This document shows, piece after piece, positions 1 through 8,944 of a DNA stretch of 64,000 nt. Under the pieces are notes generated by a model. That model was not told the origin of the DNA. It saw only the letters and a list, made by a program, of their open reading frames with translations, and did no database searches. Location of the stretch: positions 54,838-118,837 of the forward strand of contig VBDR01000031.1 in NCBI GenBank assembly GCA_005882135.1. The letters run 5' to 3'. Origin of the DNA: Chloroflexota bacterium. GTDB taxonomy: Bacteria > Chloroflexota > Dormibacteria > Dormibacterales > Dormibacteraceae. A program made the translations under genes and the position numbers. Numbering within the stretch: position 1 is the stretch's first letter; each line of letters begins with the position of its first letter.

Positions 1-2742
1 TTGCCGGAGTACGCCGCCCTGGACCTCGAGACCACCGGTCTCGACCCGGCCCGAGACCGAGTCATCGAAATCGGCGCGGTGGCTTTCACCCCCGATCGGA
101 TCACGTCGACCCTGGAACAGCTCGTCGATCCAGGTCGGGCCGTGCCCGACGTGGTCCTCCGCCTGACGGGGATCAAGCAAGAGGAGCTGCGCGGCGCGGC
201 CAACCCGGACGATGCCCTCCGCCGGCTTGCCGACTTCCTCCGCGGACGCCAGCCGGTCGGCCACGGCGCCAGGCTCGACGTCGAGTTCCTGGAAGCGGCC
301 GGCCTGTGGGACGGATCCCAGCAGGTCCTCGACACCCTGGACATCGCCCGGATCCTGCTGCCGGCTGCCGGAAGTCACAGCCTCCCGCTGCTCTCGACCG
401 AGATGGGGTTCATCCAGCCCCGACCCCACCGCGCCCTGGACGACGCCGACGCGACGCGCCAGCTGTTGCTGAGGCTCCGCGAGGAGGCGGTGGCCCTCGA
501 CCAAGGGCTCAAGGAGTCGATGCTGGCCCTGGTTGCGCCATATCCGTGGCCCGCCGCGCGCTTCTTTGCCGAGGCGCTGACGGCGCCCAACCCAAACCCC
601 GACCCCGAGATCGCTGTGGGCCGCGAGTCCGGCGGCCGCGGCCGGGCGGCGGAGCTGCCGCCGGACGACCCCACCGCGGTCGCGGCCCTGCTGGGCCCCG
701 ACGGACGGTTGGCGGATCTTGTGCCCGGTTATGAGCACCGCGAGCCCCAGCTGCAGATGCTGCTGGCCGTGGCCCAGATCCAGTCGCGCGGCGGCATGCT
801 GGTGGTCGAGGCCGGAACGGGGACGGGGAAGAGCCTTGCCTACCTCGTCCCGTCGATCGCTCGCGCCGTGCGTCACCGCGAGCGCGTCGTGGTTTCGACC
901 AACACGCACACGCTGCAGGAGCAGCTCATGGTCAAAGACCTGCCTGGCCTGCGCGAATGGCTGCCCTGGGACTTCAAGGCCTGCCTCCTCAAGGGGCGCT
1001 CGAACTACGTCTCACTGCGGCGCTGGCGCCGCTATCTGGCCGAGCCGTGCAAGGACGCGGAAGAGTTGATGTTCAAGCTGAAAGTCCTCATGTGGCTGCA
1101 CACCACGGAGAGTGGGGACCGCTCGGAGCTGCGCTTGCACGGACGCGAGGAGGTGCTGTGGACGCGCATCGCGAGCGACCCGCTCGACTGCGTCGGCATC
1201 CACTGCACGAAAGAGGACTGCTACGTGCATCGGGCTCGCGCCGAGGCCGAGACCGCTGACCTGGTCGTGATCAACCATGCGCTGCTGCTTGCCGACGCGG
1301 AGGTTGGCGGCGGACTGCTGCCTGAATACGACCACCTGATCATCGATGAAGCCCATCACCTCGAAGAAGCGGCGACGCGGGGCTTGCGACAGGAGGTCGA
1401 CGGACCCGGCCTGCTGGCGCTCCTCGAGAGGCTTGCCCGCGACCGGGTGGACGGTGGCGGACGCGCAGAAGGATTGCTGGAGGAGCTGCAACTCCAACCG
1501 CGGCTGGGCGCATCCGACGACGCGTTCGGCGAAGCCGCGCCGCAGGCCATCGCGGCCGCCGTGCGCGTGCGCGAGCTGTTTCGCATCGCCGACGTCTGGG
1601 TCGCGGCGCGACTCGGCGAAACCGAGCGGAGGGAGGAGTCGGTCCGGATCACGGCCGCACTTCGCGAGGACGACGGCTGGGCCCACATTCGTGAAGAGGC
1701 CGAAAACGCGGTCACGGCGCTGGCGGCGCTCGACGCCTCGCTGCGGCGGGCTGTCGCGGGCGTGCGCGAGTGGCTGGGTGGCGAGGAGCCCGACCAGGGT
1801 GTCCGCGAGCTGGAGATGATCCGCGGCCGGCTCGATGGGTCGCTCGGCGTGCTCGACGAAGCCCTCCTGAGACCAGATGCGAACCGCGTCTACTGGTTCA
1901 GCCAGGTCTCGCGCGCCGAGAACCTGCTCCTGCGCGCCGCGCCGATCAACGTCGGCTCGCTGCTGCGGGACCGCGTCTATGGGGAGCGGCGTTCCACGGT
2001 TTTCACATCGGCGACGCTCGCTGTCGGGGGTACATTCGATTACTTCAGCTCGCGCGCCGGCCTAGGCCCCGAGATCGAGGAGCTGATCCTGCCCTCGCCG
2101 TTTGACTTCTATCACCAGGCCCTGGTCTGTTTGCCCACCGACATGCCGCTGCCTGAGGACGAGTCGTTCGATGCTGCGGTCGAGCAGCTGATCGCATCGG
2201 TGGCGCGTCGCGCCGGCGGGCGCACGCTCGCCCTCTTCACGTCACATCGCCAGCTCCGCGACGTGCACGCCGGGCTGAAGCAGCGCGTCGATCTCGATGA
2301 GGTGCTCATCCTGGGCCAGGGCATCGACGGCCAGCGGCGGCAGTTGCTGAAGACGTTTGAGGAGGCGGAGCGGCCGCTGCTGCTCGGCACCGCCAGCTTC
2401 TGGGAGGGGATCGACATTCCCGGCGAACGCCTGAGCTGTGTGATCGTCGTGCGGCTGCCGTTTCCGGTGCCCACCGACCCGGTCTATGCGGCGCGCGCGG
2501 AGCAGCTTCGCGAACCCTTCTCGCAGCTGGCGCTGCCGCAGGCGGCGTTGCGCCTCAAGCAGGGGTTCGGTCGCCTGATCCGTCGCTCGACCGACCGCGG
2601 CGCGGTGGTGATCCTCGACAACCGCATCCTCGGCCGCGACTACGGCAAGGCGTTTCTCGATGTGCTCCCACCCGCGTCACGCTACGTCGGCCCGGGCGCG
2701 CAGGTAGCAAACCGCGTCGGCGACTGGCTCGCCCGAGTTTGA
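1..2742 (+). CDS. dinG: DnaQ-like exonuclease / DinG-family helicase fusion
   Basis: Predicted ATP-dependent DNA helicase of the DinG/XPD superfamily 2 family with an N-terminal DEDDh 3'-5' exonuclease domain, the arrangement known from Gram-positive DinG. The exonuclease part (about residues 1-165) shows D8/E10 in LDLETTG and an H143-x4-D148 motif. The helicase shows Walker A AGTGTGKS (about 271-278), a DEAH box in IIDEAHHLEE (about 446-455) and motif VI QGFGRLIRR near 853. Three cysteines (C397, C402, C407) fit the XPD/DinG iron-sulphur domain, but the first ligand position in LKGRSNYVS is Ser, so the cluster may be absent or altered. The TTG start is the first base of the window, so a few residues could be missing upstream. 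Confidence 0.9.
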   Translation: MPEYAALDLETTGLDPARDRVIEIGAVAFTPDRITSTLEQLVDPGRAVPDVVLRLTGIKQEELRGAANPDDALRRLADFLRGRQPVGHGARLDVEFLEAAGLWDGSQQVLDTLDIARILLPAAGSHSLPLLSTEMGFIQPRPHRALDDADATRQLLLRLREEAVALDQGLKESMLALVAPYPWPAARFFAEALTAPNPNPDPEIAVGRESGGRGRAAELPPDDPTAVAALLGPDGRLADLVPGYEHREPQLQMLLAVAQIQSRGGMLVVEAGTGTGKSLAYLVPSIARAVRHRERVVVSTNTHTLQEQLMVKDLPGLREWLPWDFKACLLKGRSNYVSLRRWRRYLAEPCKDAEELMFKLKVLMWLHTTESGDRSELRLHGREEVLWTRIASDPLDCVGIHCTKEDCYVHRARAEAETADLVVINHALLLADAEVGGGLLPEYDHLIIDEAHHLEEAATRGLRQEVDGPGLLALLERLARDRVDGGGRAEGLLEELQLQPRLGASDDAFGEAAPQAIAAAVRVRELFRIADVWVAARLGETERREESVRITAALREDDGWAHIREEAENAVTALAALDASLRRAVAGVREWLGGEEPDQGVRELEMIRGRLDGSLGVLDEALLRPDANRVYWFSQVSRAENLLLRAAPINVGSLLRDRVYGERRSTVFTSATLAVGGTFDYFSSRAGLGPEIEELILPSPFDFYHQALVCLPTDMPLPEDESFDAAVEQLIASVARRAGGRTLALFTSHRQLRDVHAGLKQRVDLDEVLILGQGIDGQRRQLLKTFEEAERPLLLGTASFWEGIDIPGERLSCVIVVRLPFPVPTDPVYAARAEQLREPFSQLALPQAALRLKQGFGRLIRRSTDRGAVVILDNRILGRDYGKAFLDVLPPASRYVGPGAQVANRVGDWLARV

Positions 2743-2758
2743 GAGTGTTTTGTGTTTC

Positions 2759-2800
2759 TCTTGCCCATGCATGGGGAGGTGGCCCGGAGGGTCGGAGGGG
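2759..2800 (+). repeat. Family A repeat, degenerate copy (A1a)
   Basis: Degenerate copy of the family A two-hairpin repeat. The right arm ATGGGGAGG is intact and is followed by the typical GTGGCCCGGAGGG...GGAGGGG tail, but the left CCTCCCC arm has decayed. It lies in the dinG-rsmI gap just upstream of a better copy. Confidence 0.6.
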
Positions 2801-2836
2801 CATCGGCGGAGCGTTGCTGGACAGAAGTTGAAAATT

Positions 2837-2882
2837 CACCTCCCCGCCCCGTGGGGAGGTCGGCCGCAAGCCGGGTTGGGAG
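2837..2882 (+). repeat. Family A repeat (A1b)
   Basis: The first hairpin is CACCTCCCC...GTGGGGAGGT and the second is CGGCC-GCA-AGCCG. It ends 2 bases before the rsmI start codon, so its final GGGAG sits about 3 bases upstream of that ATG. It is nearly identical to the copy at 8859-8905. Confidence 0.8.
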
Positions 2883-2884
2883 AA

Positions 2885-3565
2885 ATGAGCAGCCTATACG
2901 TCGTGGCAACACCAATAGGCAACCTCGAAGACATCAGTGCCAGGGCGTTGCGCGTCTTGAGCGAGGTCTCGGCGATCGCCGCCGAGGACACGCGCGTGAC
3001 TTCCCGATTGCTCGCCCGGCACAGCATCCGCAAGCCGCTCCTCAGCTACCGCGCGCCCGTCGAGCGTCGTGGCCTGCCTCGGGTGCTGGCCGCGCTGGAT
3101 GGCGGTGACGTGGCCCTGGTCAGCGATGCGGGCACGCCGACACTGTCCGACCCGGGGCAAGCCCTCGTGACCGCGGCGTGGGCCGCGGGCCACACGGTGG
3201 TGCCGATTCCCGGTCCCAGCTCGGTCACGGCAGCTCTTTCCATCGCGGGCTACGGCGGGCCCGGATTCACCTTCCTCGGTTACCTGCCGCGCAAATCGGG
3301 CGATATGCACCGCCTCCTGGAAGCCCTCCGCACCGATCCCAGACCTGCCGTCGCGTTCGAATCGCCTTTCCGCATCCACAAGTCGCTCGCCCTTATCGCC
3401 GAGTCGCTGCCCGAGCGAAGCCTCACACTGACCCGCGAGCTGACCAAGCTGCACGAGGAGGTGCTGCGCGGGACCGCGTCCGAGGTGCTGGCTGCTCTCG
3501 GTGACCGCGCGCGCGGCGAGTTTACCCTTGTCATCAGTGGACAGGATCGGTCGGCGGGGGCCTGA
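2885..3565 (+). CDS. rsmI: 16S rRNA 2'-O-methyltransferase RsmI
   Basis: Predicted SAM-dependent methyltransferase for the ribose 2'-O of C1402 in 16S rRNA, family YraL/RsmI. The 226-residue protein begins with the family signature VVATPIGNLED, followed by AAEDTRVTSRLL, SDAGTPTLSDPG and PGPSSVTAAL, all standard tetrapyrrole-methylase-fold motifs. The ATG at 2885 is chosen because the conserved N-terminus starts there; the open frame continues upstream only through repeat A1b. It follows dinG and precedes metG; the other 16S methyltransferase of the window, rsmA, is close by. Confidence 0.93.
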   Translation: MSSLYVVATPIGNLEDISARALRVLSEVSAIAAEDTRVTSRLLARHSIRKPLLSYRAPVERRGLPRVLAALDGGDVALVSDAGTPTLSDPGQALVTAAWAAGHTVVPIPGPSSVTAALSIAGYGGPGFTFLGYLPRKSGDMHRLLEALRTDPRPAVAFESPFRIHKSLALIAESLPERSLTLTRELTKLHEEVLRGTASEVLAALGDRARGEFTLVISGQDRSAGA

Positions 3566-3622
3566 GATCGCGGCAGGCGTCCGCAGGTCCCGAGCCGATG
3601 AGATCACGCCAACGCCTGGGCC

Positions 3623-3628
3623 GATACT
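3623..3628 (+). promoter_or_regulatory. Candidate -10 box of metG (near-leaderless)
   Basis: GATACT followed by GT, ending 9 bases before the metG GTG. No Shine-Dalgarno sequence lies between them and no good -35 is visible. It belongs to the set of TANACT boxes described in the findings. Confidence 0.4.
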
Positions 3629-3637
3629 GTCCACCAG

Positions 3638-5365
3638 GTGACTAAACAGCGAACTGTCCTGGTTGCTCCCGCGTGGCCCTACGCCAACGGTCCGCGGCAC
3701 ATCGGCCACGTGGTCGGCTTTGCCGTGCCCGCCGACGTGCTCGCGCGTTTCGAGCGCCTGCGTGGCTCGCGCGTCCTGATGGCGAGCGGAACCGACGAGC
3801 ACGGCACCCCGATCACCTACGAGGCCGACAAGAACGGCATCCCACCGCGCGAGTTCGTCGACCGCAACAACGCGCTCATCGTCGAAGACCTCGTCCGCCT
3901 TGGCATGTCATACGACATCTTCACTCGCACCACGACCGCCAACCACTACAGGGTGACGCAAGACGTGTTTCTCAAGCTCTACGAGAAGGGCTACCTGGTC
4001 AAGCGGAAGCAGATGGGCGCCTTCGATCCCGCGAGCGGACGCACGCTGCCGGATCGATACATCGAAGGCAAGTGTCCGATCTGCGGCTACCTCGAAGCGC
4101 GCGGAGACCAGTGCGACAACTGCGGCAACCAGCTCGACCCGATCGACCTGATCAACCCGCACCAACGCGGCAGCGACGCACCGGTCGAGTTTCGCGAGAC
4201 GGAGCACTTCTTCTTCGACCTGCCCGCTTTCGGCGAACGGCTGGCGGAGTGGATCGAATCCCACGACAACTGGCGTCCAAACGTCCGCAAGTACTCGCTC
4301 GAGTTCGTGCGCAACCTCAAGCCGCGCGCGATCACGCGCGACCTCGACTGGGGTGTACCCGTCCCGCTGCCGGGTTGGGAGGACAACCCCAGCAAGAAGA
4401 TCTACGTGTGGTTTGACGCGGTCATCGGCTACCTCTCGGCGTCGATCGAATGGGCCGCCCAGCGCGGCGAGCCTGAGCGATGGAAGGACTGGTGGACGGA
4501 TCCTGAGAGCTCGCACTACTACGTGATGGGCAAGGACAACATCACGTTCCACACCGTGCTGTGGCCCGCAATCTTGATGGGCGCCGGGGACCTCCACCTA
4601 CCCGACGCCATCGTCGCCAGCGAGTTCCTGCACATGGAGGGCACCAAGCTGTCGACCAGCCGAGGCAACGTGATCTACGTGAAAGACGTGCTCGACCGCT
4701 ACGACGCGGATGCGCTGCGTTACTACCTGATGATCGCTGGGCCTGAAAACCAGGACACCGATTTCACCTGGACCGAGTTCGTGCGCCGCAACAACGACGA
4801 GCTTGTCGCGACGTGGGGCAACCTCGTCCATCGCACCCTCGTCAACGCCCACCGAAACTTCGGCGCCGTGCCTGAACCAGGAGCGCTGACGGCTGCCGAT
4901 GAGGCTCTGCTCAGAGAGGTCGAAGATGCGCTTGGTTACGTCGCTCGGCAGCTCGAAGAAGCTCGATTCCAGAACGCGCTGAAGCATGCGATGACAACCG
5001 CCGCCAGGGTCAATGTCTACCTGGGCACGGAACAGCCCTGGCACACGATCAAGACCGATCGCGAGCGGGCAGGGACGGTCCTTTACGTCGCCCTGCGCTG
5101 TGTCGACAACCTGAAGACGATGCTCACGCCGTTTCTGCCGTTTTCGGCGCAGCGGCTGCACGCGATGCTTGGCTACGACGGCGTGATCGCGCCCCAGCCC
5201 GAGGTCCGCCTGTGCCCTGAGAATGGAACCTCACACACGGTGATCACGGGCGACTACGAGGCAGTCGACCGCTGGCAGCCTTCACAGCTCGAAGCCGGCC
5301 GCAAGCTTCCGACGCCCGAGGCGCTGTTCAAGCGCCTGGACGAGGAGGTGCCCGAATCTTCGTAG
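3638..5365 (+). CDS. metG: Methionyl-tRNA synthetase
   Basis: Class I aminoacyl-tRNA synthetase charging tRNA-Met, 575 residues. The nucleotide-binding HIGH motif is at residues 21-24 and the KMSKS-type loop is K337-LSTS. A four-cysteine zinc knuckle lies in the connective peptide (C146, C149, C159, C162). An anticodon-binding domain follows, and the optional C-terminal EMAP-like tRNA-binding domain is absent. The GTG start places the Rossmann strand [10 protein letters not shown] correctly. Its 3' end overlaps tatD: the TAG stop at 5363-5365 lies inside the first codons of tatD, so the two are probably co-translated. Confidence 0.96.
   Translation: MTKQRTVLVAPAWPYANGPRHIGHVVGFAVPADVLARFERLRGSRVLMASGTDEHGTPITYEADKNGIPPREFVDRNNALIVEDLVRLGMSYDIFTRTTTANHYRVTQDVFLKLYEKGYLVKRKQMGAFDPASGRTLPDRYIEGKCPICGYLEARGDQCDNCGNQLDPIDLINPHQRGSDAPVEFRETEHFFFDLPAFGERLAEWIESHDNWRPNVRKYSLEFVRNLKPRAITRDLDWGVPVPLPGWEDNPSKKIYVWFDAVIGYLSASIEWAAQRGEPERWKDWWTDPESSHYYVMGKDNITFHTVLWPAILMGAGDLHLPDAIVASEFLHMEGTKLSTSRGNVIYVKDVLDRYDADALRYYLMIAGPENQDTDFTWTEFVRRNNDELVATWGNLVHRTLVNAHRNFGAVPEPGALTAADEALLREVEDALGYVARQLEEARFQNALKHAMTTAARVNVYLGTEQPWHTIKTDRERAGTVLYVALRCVDNLKTMLTPFLPFSAQRLHAMLGYDGVIAPQPEVRLCPENGTSHTVITGDYEAVDRWQPSQLEAGRKLPTPEALFKRLDEEVPESS
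5343..5350 (+). promoter_or_regulatory. Strong Shine-Dalgarno of tatD
   Basis: AGGAGGTG inside the 3' end of metG. It is placed correctly for an ATC codon at 5356-5358 and for no ATG/GTG/TTG. It decides the proposed non-canonical start of tatD. Confidence 0.65.
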
Positions 5366-6105
5366 ACACGCACCTGCACATCGACGAGCTCGGTGACGCC
5401 AGCGAAGTGGTGGAAAAGGCGGTGGCCGCCGGCGTCACCAGGCTGATCGCGGTTGGAGTCGACCTGGAACGTAGCGGCAACGCCGTCTCGCTTTCACACG
5501 CCTACGAAGAAGTTTGGGCCGGCGTGGGCCATCATCCGCTCGAGCCCTCTGAACCAGATCTGGCTGCGATGCGGCGGCTGGCAAGGGACGAGATGGTTGT
5601 CGTGATCGGCGAGATCGGGCTCGATTTCGAACACGTCGGCGGACCGCACAAAGACCTGCAGGCGCAGCGCCTCAACGAGCTGTTCGCGATCGCGACCGAC
5701 CTCGACCTTCCGGTTTCCGTCCACAACCGGGGCGCGGCGCACGAGCTGCTCAGCGCGATCTCCGCGCACCACGGCATCCGCGGCGTCATGCACTATTTCG
5801 CCCTCGACTGGGAATGGGCCCAGCGCTTCCTCGAGGTCGGGTTCTACCTTTCCTTTGCGGGGTTGATCACCCGGCCGAGCCGGGATGCCCTGCGCGATGT
5901 TGTCAAGCGCTGCCCGGCGGACCGGCTGCTGCTCGAAACCGATTCGCCTTACGGCAACTCCCAGCAGCGGATGGGAATGCCGAACCGGCCCGCTTATCTG
6001 ATCGACACGGCCGAGCTCGTGGCCGAGCTGCGCGGAATCAGCCTCGAGCAGCTCGCCGACCAGGAGCGGGCCAACGCGATCAACCTCTTCCAGAAGATGA
6101 AGTGA
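5356..6105 (+). CDS. tatD: TatD-family metal-dependent DNase, ATC start proposed
   Basis: TatD-type TIM-barrel metallohydrolase, expected to act as a 3'-5' exonuclease or DNA-repair nuclease. The metal ligands are visible: HLH in [10 protein letters not shown] at the extreme N-terminus, GEIGLDFEH, a His in [11 protein letters not shown], and the late Asp in [10 protein letters not shown]. The first ATG/GTG/TTG in frame is 5407, which would remove the essential HxH motif. No canonical start exists upstream in the open frame. A strong AGGAGGTG precedes ATC at 5356, giving an N-terminus (M)FVDTHLHID typical of TatD and 249 residues. The start overlaps the metG stop. Confidence 0.85.
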   Translation: MFVDTHLHIDELGDASEVVEKAVAAGVTRLIAVGVDLERSGNAVSLSHAYEEVWAGVGHHPLEPSEPDLAAMRRLARDEMVVVIGEIGLDFEHVGGPHKDLQAQRLNELFAIATDLDLPVSVHNRGAAHELLSAISAHHGIRGVMHYFALDWEWAQRFLEVGFYLSFAGLITRPSRDALRDVVKRCPADRLLLETDSPYGNSQQRMGMPNRPAYLIDTAELVAELRGISLEQLADQERANAINLFQKMK

Positions 6106-6124
6106 GTCGGCGCGGGCGACCTGA

Positions 6125-6991
6125 TTGCGCCCGCCGCAGGCGACTTTGATCGATCCGGCCGACGCTCAACAGCTGGACAGCCTGCTGCGTCGCCACCGGA
6201 TCACCCTTCAGCACCGCCTCGGCCAGAACTTCCTCGTCGATCCCAAGCTCCGCGACGCCGTCGCCGAAGCAACCGGAGCCGACCGCAGCGATGAGGTCCT
6301 AGAAGTCGGGGCGGGTGTTGGCACGCTGACCATCGCGCTTGCCACACGGAGCAGACGCGTGGTCGCGGTGGAGCTCGACGCGCGGCTGATACCCGCGCTT
6401 CGAGACGTGCTGGCCGCACACGTCAACGTGGAGCTCGTCCAGGCCGACATCCTGCGCTTTGATGTCACGCGGGCCTTTCCCGCGGGCGCAGAGCTCGTCG
6501 CGGGCAACATCCCCTACAACCTGACCGGGGGACTCATTCGCAAGCTCCTCGACCATCCACCTCGACCTCGGCGTCTCTCGCTGGTGGTGCAGAAAGAGGT
6601 CGCCGAGCGGTGGACTGCGACGACCGCCGCCAGCCTCGCCACCGTCGCGGTCCAGGTTTTCGCGGTGCCGACGATGGTGATGACGATCCCCGCTGCTGCC
6701 TTCACACCGGTGCCGAAGGTCGATTCGGCGCTGGTCATGCTCGAGGTCAGGCCGCGACCGGCGGTTGATATCGATGACATGGATGGCTTCTTTCGTTTCG
6801 TCGAAGCGCTCTTTCAGTTCCGCCGCAAGCAGCTGGGCGGCACGCTGGGGCGGATCGCGGGAAGCTCGGGCGTCGAAGCTGCCGCGAGGCTGGACGAGCT
6901 CGGAATCGAGCCGGTGCGACGGCCGCAGACCCTCACGCTGCCCGAATGGGAAGCCGTGTATCGCGCATTCAACCGCGGGTTCGATCGTTAG
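6125..6991 (+). CDS. rsmA: 16S rRNA dimethyladenosine transferase RsmA/KsgA
   Basis: Predicted N6-dimethylation of A1518 and A1519 of 16S rRNA, a late check of 30S assembly. The 288-residue protein has GQNFLVD, the SAM-binding LEVGAGVGTLT, the catalytic NIPYNLTGG and the C-terminal domain with the conserved QFRRKQL segment. The TTG at 6125 gives the longest product; another TTG at 6146 is equally possible because neither has a convincing ribosome binding site. It lies 19 bases after tatD, the common tatD(-rnmV)-ksgA order. Confidence 0.93.
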   Translation: MRPPQATLIDPADAQQLDSLLRRHRITLQHRLGQNFLVDPKLRDAVAEATGADRSDEVLEVGAGVGTLTIALATRSRRVVAVELDARLIPALRDVLAAHVNVELVQADILRFDVTRAFPAGAELVAGNIPYNLTGGLIRKLLDHPPRPRRLSLVVQKEVAERWTATTAASLATVAVQVFAVPTMVMTIPAAAFTPVPKVDSALVMLEVRPRPAVDIDDMDGFFRFVEALFQFRRKQLGGTLGRIAGSSGVEAAARLDELGIEPVRRPQTLTLPEWEAVYRAFNRGFDR

Positions 6992-7003
6992 GCTCTAGCG
7001 GTC

Positions 7004-8335
7004 GTGGATCCGATCAGGCTGCCAGTCGAGCGTCCGGGAGGCTTCCGCGGAGCGCTCGCGCACACCGCATTCCGCAACATCTGGTTCTCTCAGCTGGCGG
7101 CGCAGCTCGCAGACAAGTTCCTTCTGTTTTCTCTGATCATCCTCGCCTACCACATTTCGGGCGGCAGCACCTCTGTTGCGGTGACGTTGCTCGCGTACAC
7201 GGTGCCCGCGGTGCTTTTTGCGCCGCCGGCCGGCGTGATCGCGGATCGCCTGAACCGCAAACAGATCATGTTGTGGTGCAACTTCAGCCGGGCCGCCATC
7301 GTCGCCCTCATTCCGATCGCGGCGATCGTCCCGGGACTCAGGGACGACTTCCTGCACCTGATTCTCATCACGCTTGTCTTCTCCGCGGTGGGCCAGCTGT
7401 TTGGGCCGGCGGAGGCGGCCGTGATCCCCACCATCCTGCCGCGGCACGCGCTCATCACAGCGAACTCGATGGCGCTGCTGACGATGGTGCTGACCCTCGT
7501 GGTTGGAGGCGTGCTCGCGCCGGTCGTCTCCAGGATTGATCTGTACGCGCCGTACTGGTGCGCCGTGGTTCTGCTCGTGCTCGCGGGCACGTTGATCTTT
7601 GCGTCCGACATCCCACGTCTCGAGCGCCACACCGAGTCACCGGTCGAAGAGAGCCGCAGCCGTTTTCGTCAGGTGCTGTTCGACCTGAACGAAGGCATCG
7701 ACGCGCTGCGCGCATCGCGCGGCTTGAGGCTCGCCTTCGGCCAGGTGAGCATCGCCGTCCTCGTCCTTTTCAATCTGTACACGCTCGCGCCCGCTTATGT
7801 GAGCAAGGTGATCGGTATCGCGGCCCAGGACACGTACGTGATCCTGGGTCCGGCGACCGCGGGAGCGATCCTCAGCGCGGTGCTGCTGGGCCAGTTCTTG
7901 CGCGAGCTCGACAAGTCACGGGTGCTCGCGGGCTCGCTGGTCGCGAACGGGGTGACGCTGCTTGCGCTGGCGGCCGTACCCCAGGCGATGACCCAATTCC
8001 CGGACCTGCAGGTGCACAACAGGATCACAGGTGCGACGTTCAGCTTCTTGCTTGGAGTCGAGTTCGGCGCGATCCTGATACCTGCCATCACCTACCTGAT
8101 GGAGTCGACGAGCGACGCCATCCGGGGCAGGATCTTCGCCCTCCTCTACATGGTGATCAACGGCGTTTCAGCGATCCCCGTGCTGGTGGCGGCGGCCCTG
8201 GCGGACACGATCGGCACGGCGCAGGTGCTCGGCGGCCTCGGGGTCGTGCTGCTGGTTGGCGGTCTGGGCGTCATCGCGGGCGGGTTGCATGTTCACGAGC
8301 CAAGAAAAGAACCGTCACGATCAAGACCAGGATGA
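7004..8335 (+). CDS. Major facilitator superfamily transporter
   Basis: A 443-residue integral membrane protein with about 12 predicted hydrophobic segments, the first around residues 30-50 (FLLFSLIILAYHISG). The loop after TM2 carries DRLNRK, the MFS motif-A position. It resembles the MFS branch of putative drug or macrolide exporters, but the substrate cannot be read from sequence. It starts at GTG 7004, 12 bases after rsmA. Its last 65 bases overlap the 3' end of the convergent dedA gene. A TAGGCT at 6989-6994 could be a -10 box, but this is weak. Confidence 0.8.
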   Translation: MDPIRLPVERPGGFRGALAHTAFRNIWFSQLAAQLADKFLLFSLIILAYHISGGSTSVAVTLLAYTVPAVLFAPPAGVIADRLNRKQIMLWCNFSRAAIVALIPIAAIVPGLRDDFLHLILITLVFSAVGQLFGPAEAAVIPTILPRHALITANSMALLTMVLTLVVGGVLAPVVSRIDLYAPYWCAVVLLVLAGTLIFASDIPRLERHTESPVEESRSRFRQVLFDLNEGIDALRASRGLRLAFGQVSIAVLVLFNLYTLAPAYVSKVIGIAAQDTYVILGPATAGAILSAVLLGQFLRELDKSRVLAGSLVANGVTLLALAAVPQAMTQFPDLQVHNRITGATFSFLLGVEFGAILIPAITYLMESTSDAIRGRIFALLYMVINGVSAIPVLVAAALADTIGTAQVLGGLGVVLLVGGLGVIAGGLHVHEPRKEPSRSRPG

Positions 8336-8861
8336 CCAGTCCGCCGATCCCGAGCGCTCGGATGATGGTTTCGAGCAACGGCAGGTTGCTGCCCAGGACG
8401 TAACCCGTGATCCCGATGGCCGCGGCCCAGACCAGGCCGCCCAGGGCGCTGAACAGCTGGAAGCGCCAGAACGGCATACGCGCCATCCCGGCGAGCATCG
8501 AGCCCCAGGTCCGGAGCCCGAGCAAGAAGCGGGCGGCGATGATCGCCTTGTCGCCGTGGCGGGCAAAGAACAGCTCGGCGCGGGCCAGGTGGTCGGGCCG
8601 GATGCGGAAGATGCTGCCGAAGCGCTCAACGAAGGGGCGCCCGCCGCGGTAACCGAGCATGTACCCGAGGTCGGCGCCGGCCGTCGAGCCGGCAAAGCCG
8701 AAGAAGATGACAAGCACGAGCGCGTGGTGGCGCGCCGCAGCCCATGCCGCCGCGGCGAGCAGCATTGCTTCGCCAGGAAATGGGACTCCTGCGCTCTCGA
8801 TGAGAATGCCGAGTCCGGCCGAGGGATAACCCAGCACGTCGACGATGCCGGCCCAATTCAC
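8271..8861 (-). CDS. DedA-family membrane protein
   Basis: A DedA/VTT-domain inner-membrane protein (196 residues). The family has been linked to undecaprenyl-phosphate or phospholipid flipping and membrane potential. The sequence shows the N-terminal re-entrant region ESAGVPFPGEAMLLAAA, the conserved GADLGYMLGYRGG, the F-x-R-F(L)-G-x-R segment in ARFLLGLRTWGSMLAG and two C-terminal transmembrane helices. The only upstream in-frame start is GTG 8861, inside repeat A2, with the repeat's GGGGAGG touching the start codon. It is divergent from thrS and convergent with the MFS gene. Confidence 0.88.
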   Translation of the reverse strand: MNWAGIVDVLGYPSAGLGILIESAGVPFPGEAMLLAAAAWAAARHHALVLVIFFGFAGSTAGADLGYMLGYRGGRPFVERFGSIFRIRPDHLARAELFFARHGDKAIIAARFLLGLRTWGSMLAGMARMPFWRFQLFSALGGLVWAAAIGITGYVLGSNLPLLETIIRALGIGGLVILVLIVTVLFLAREHATRPR

Positions 8862-8905
8862 CTCCCCACCTTGTGGGGAGGTCGGCCGCAGGCCGGGTGG
8901 GGAGG
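8859..8905 (+). repeat. Family A repeat (A2)
   Basis: Full copy between the divergent dedA and thrS genes. Hairpin one pairs CCTCCCCAC with GTGGGGAGG; hairpin two is CGGCC-GCA-GGCCG; the copy ends GTGGGGAGG. On the minus strand it contributes the GGGGAGGTG containing the dedA GTG. Confidence 0.85.
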
Positions 8906-8928
8906 ACCGAGCTCAGTCAAACCGTCCA

Positions 8929-8934
8929 TATACT
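8929..8934 (+). promoter_or_regulatory. Candidate -10 box of thrS (near-leaderless)
   Basis: TATACT followed by GG, ending 10 bases before the thrS ATG at 8945. No Shine-Dalgarno lies between them. The same octamer TATACTGG precedes rpsO. Confidence 0.45.
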
Positions 8935-8944
8935 GGACGACCCG

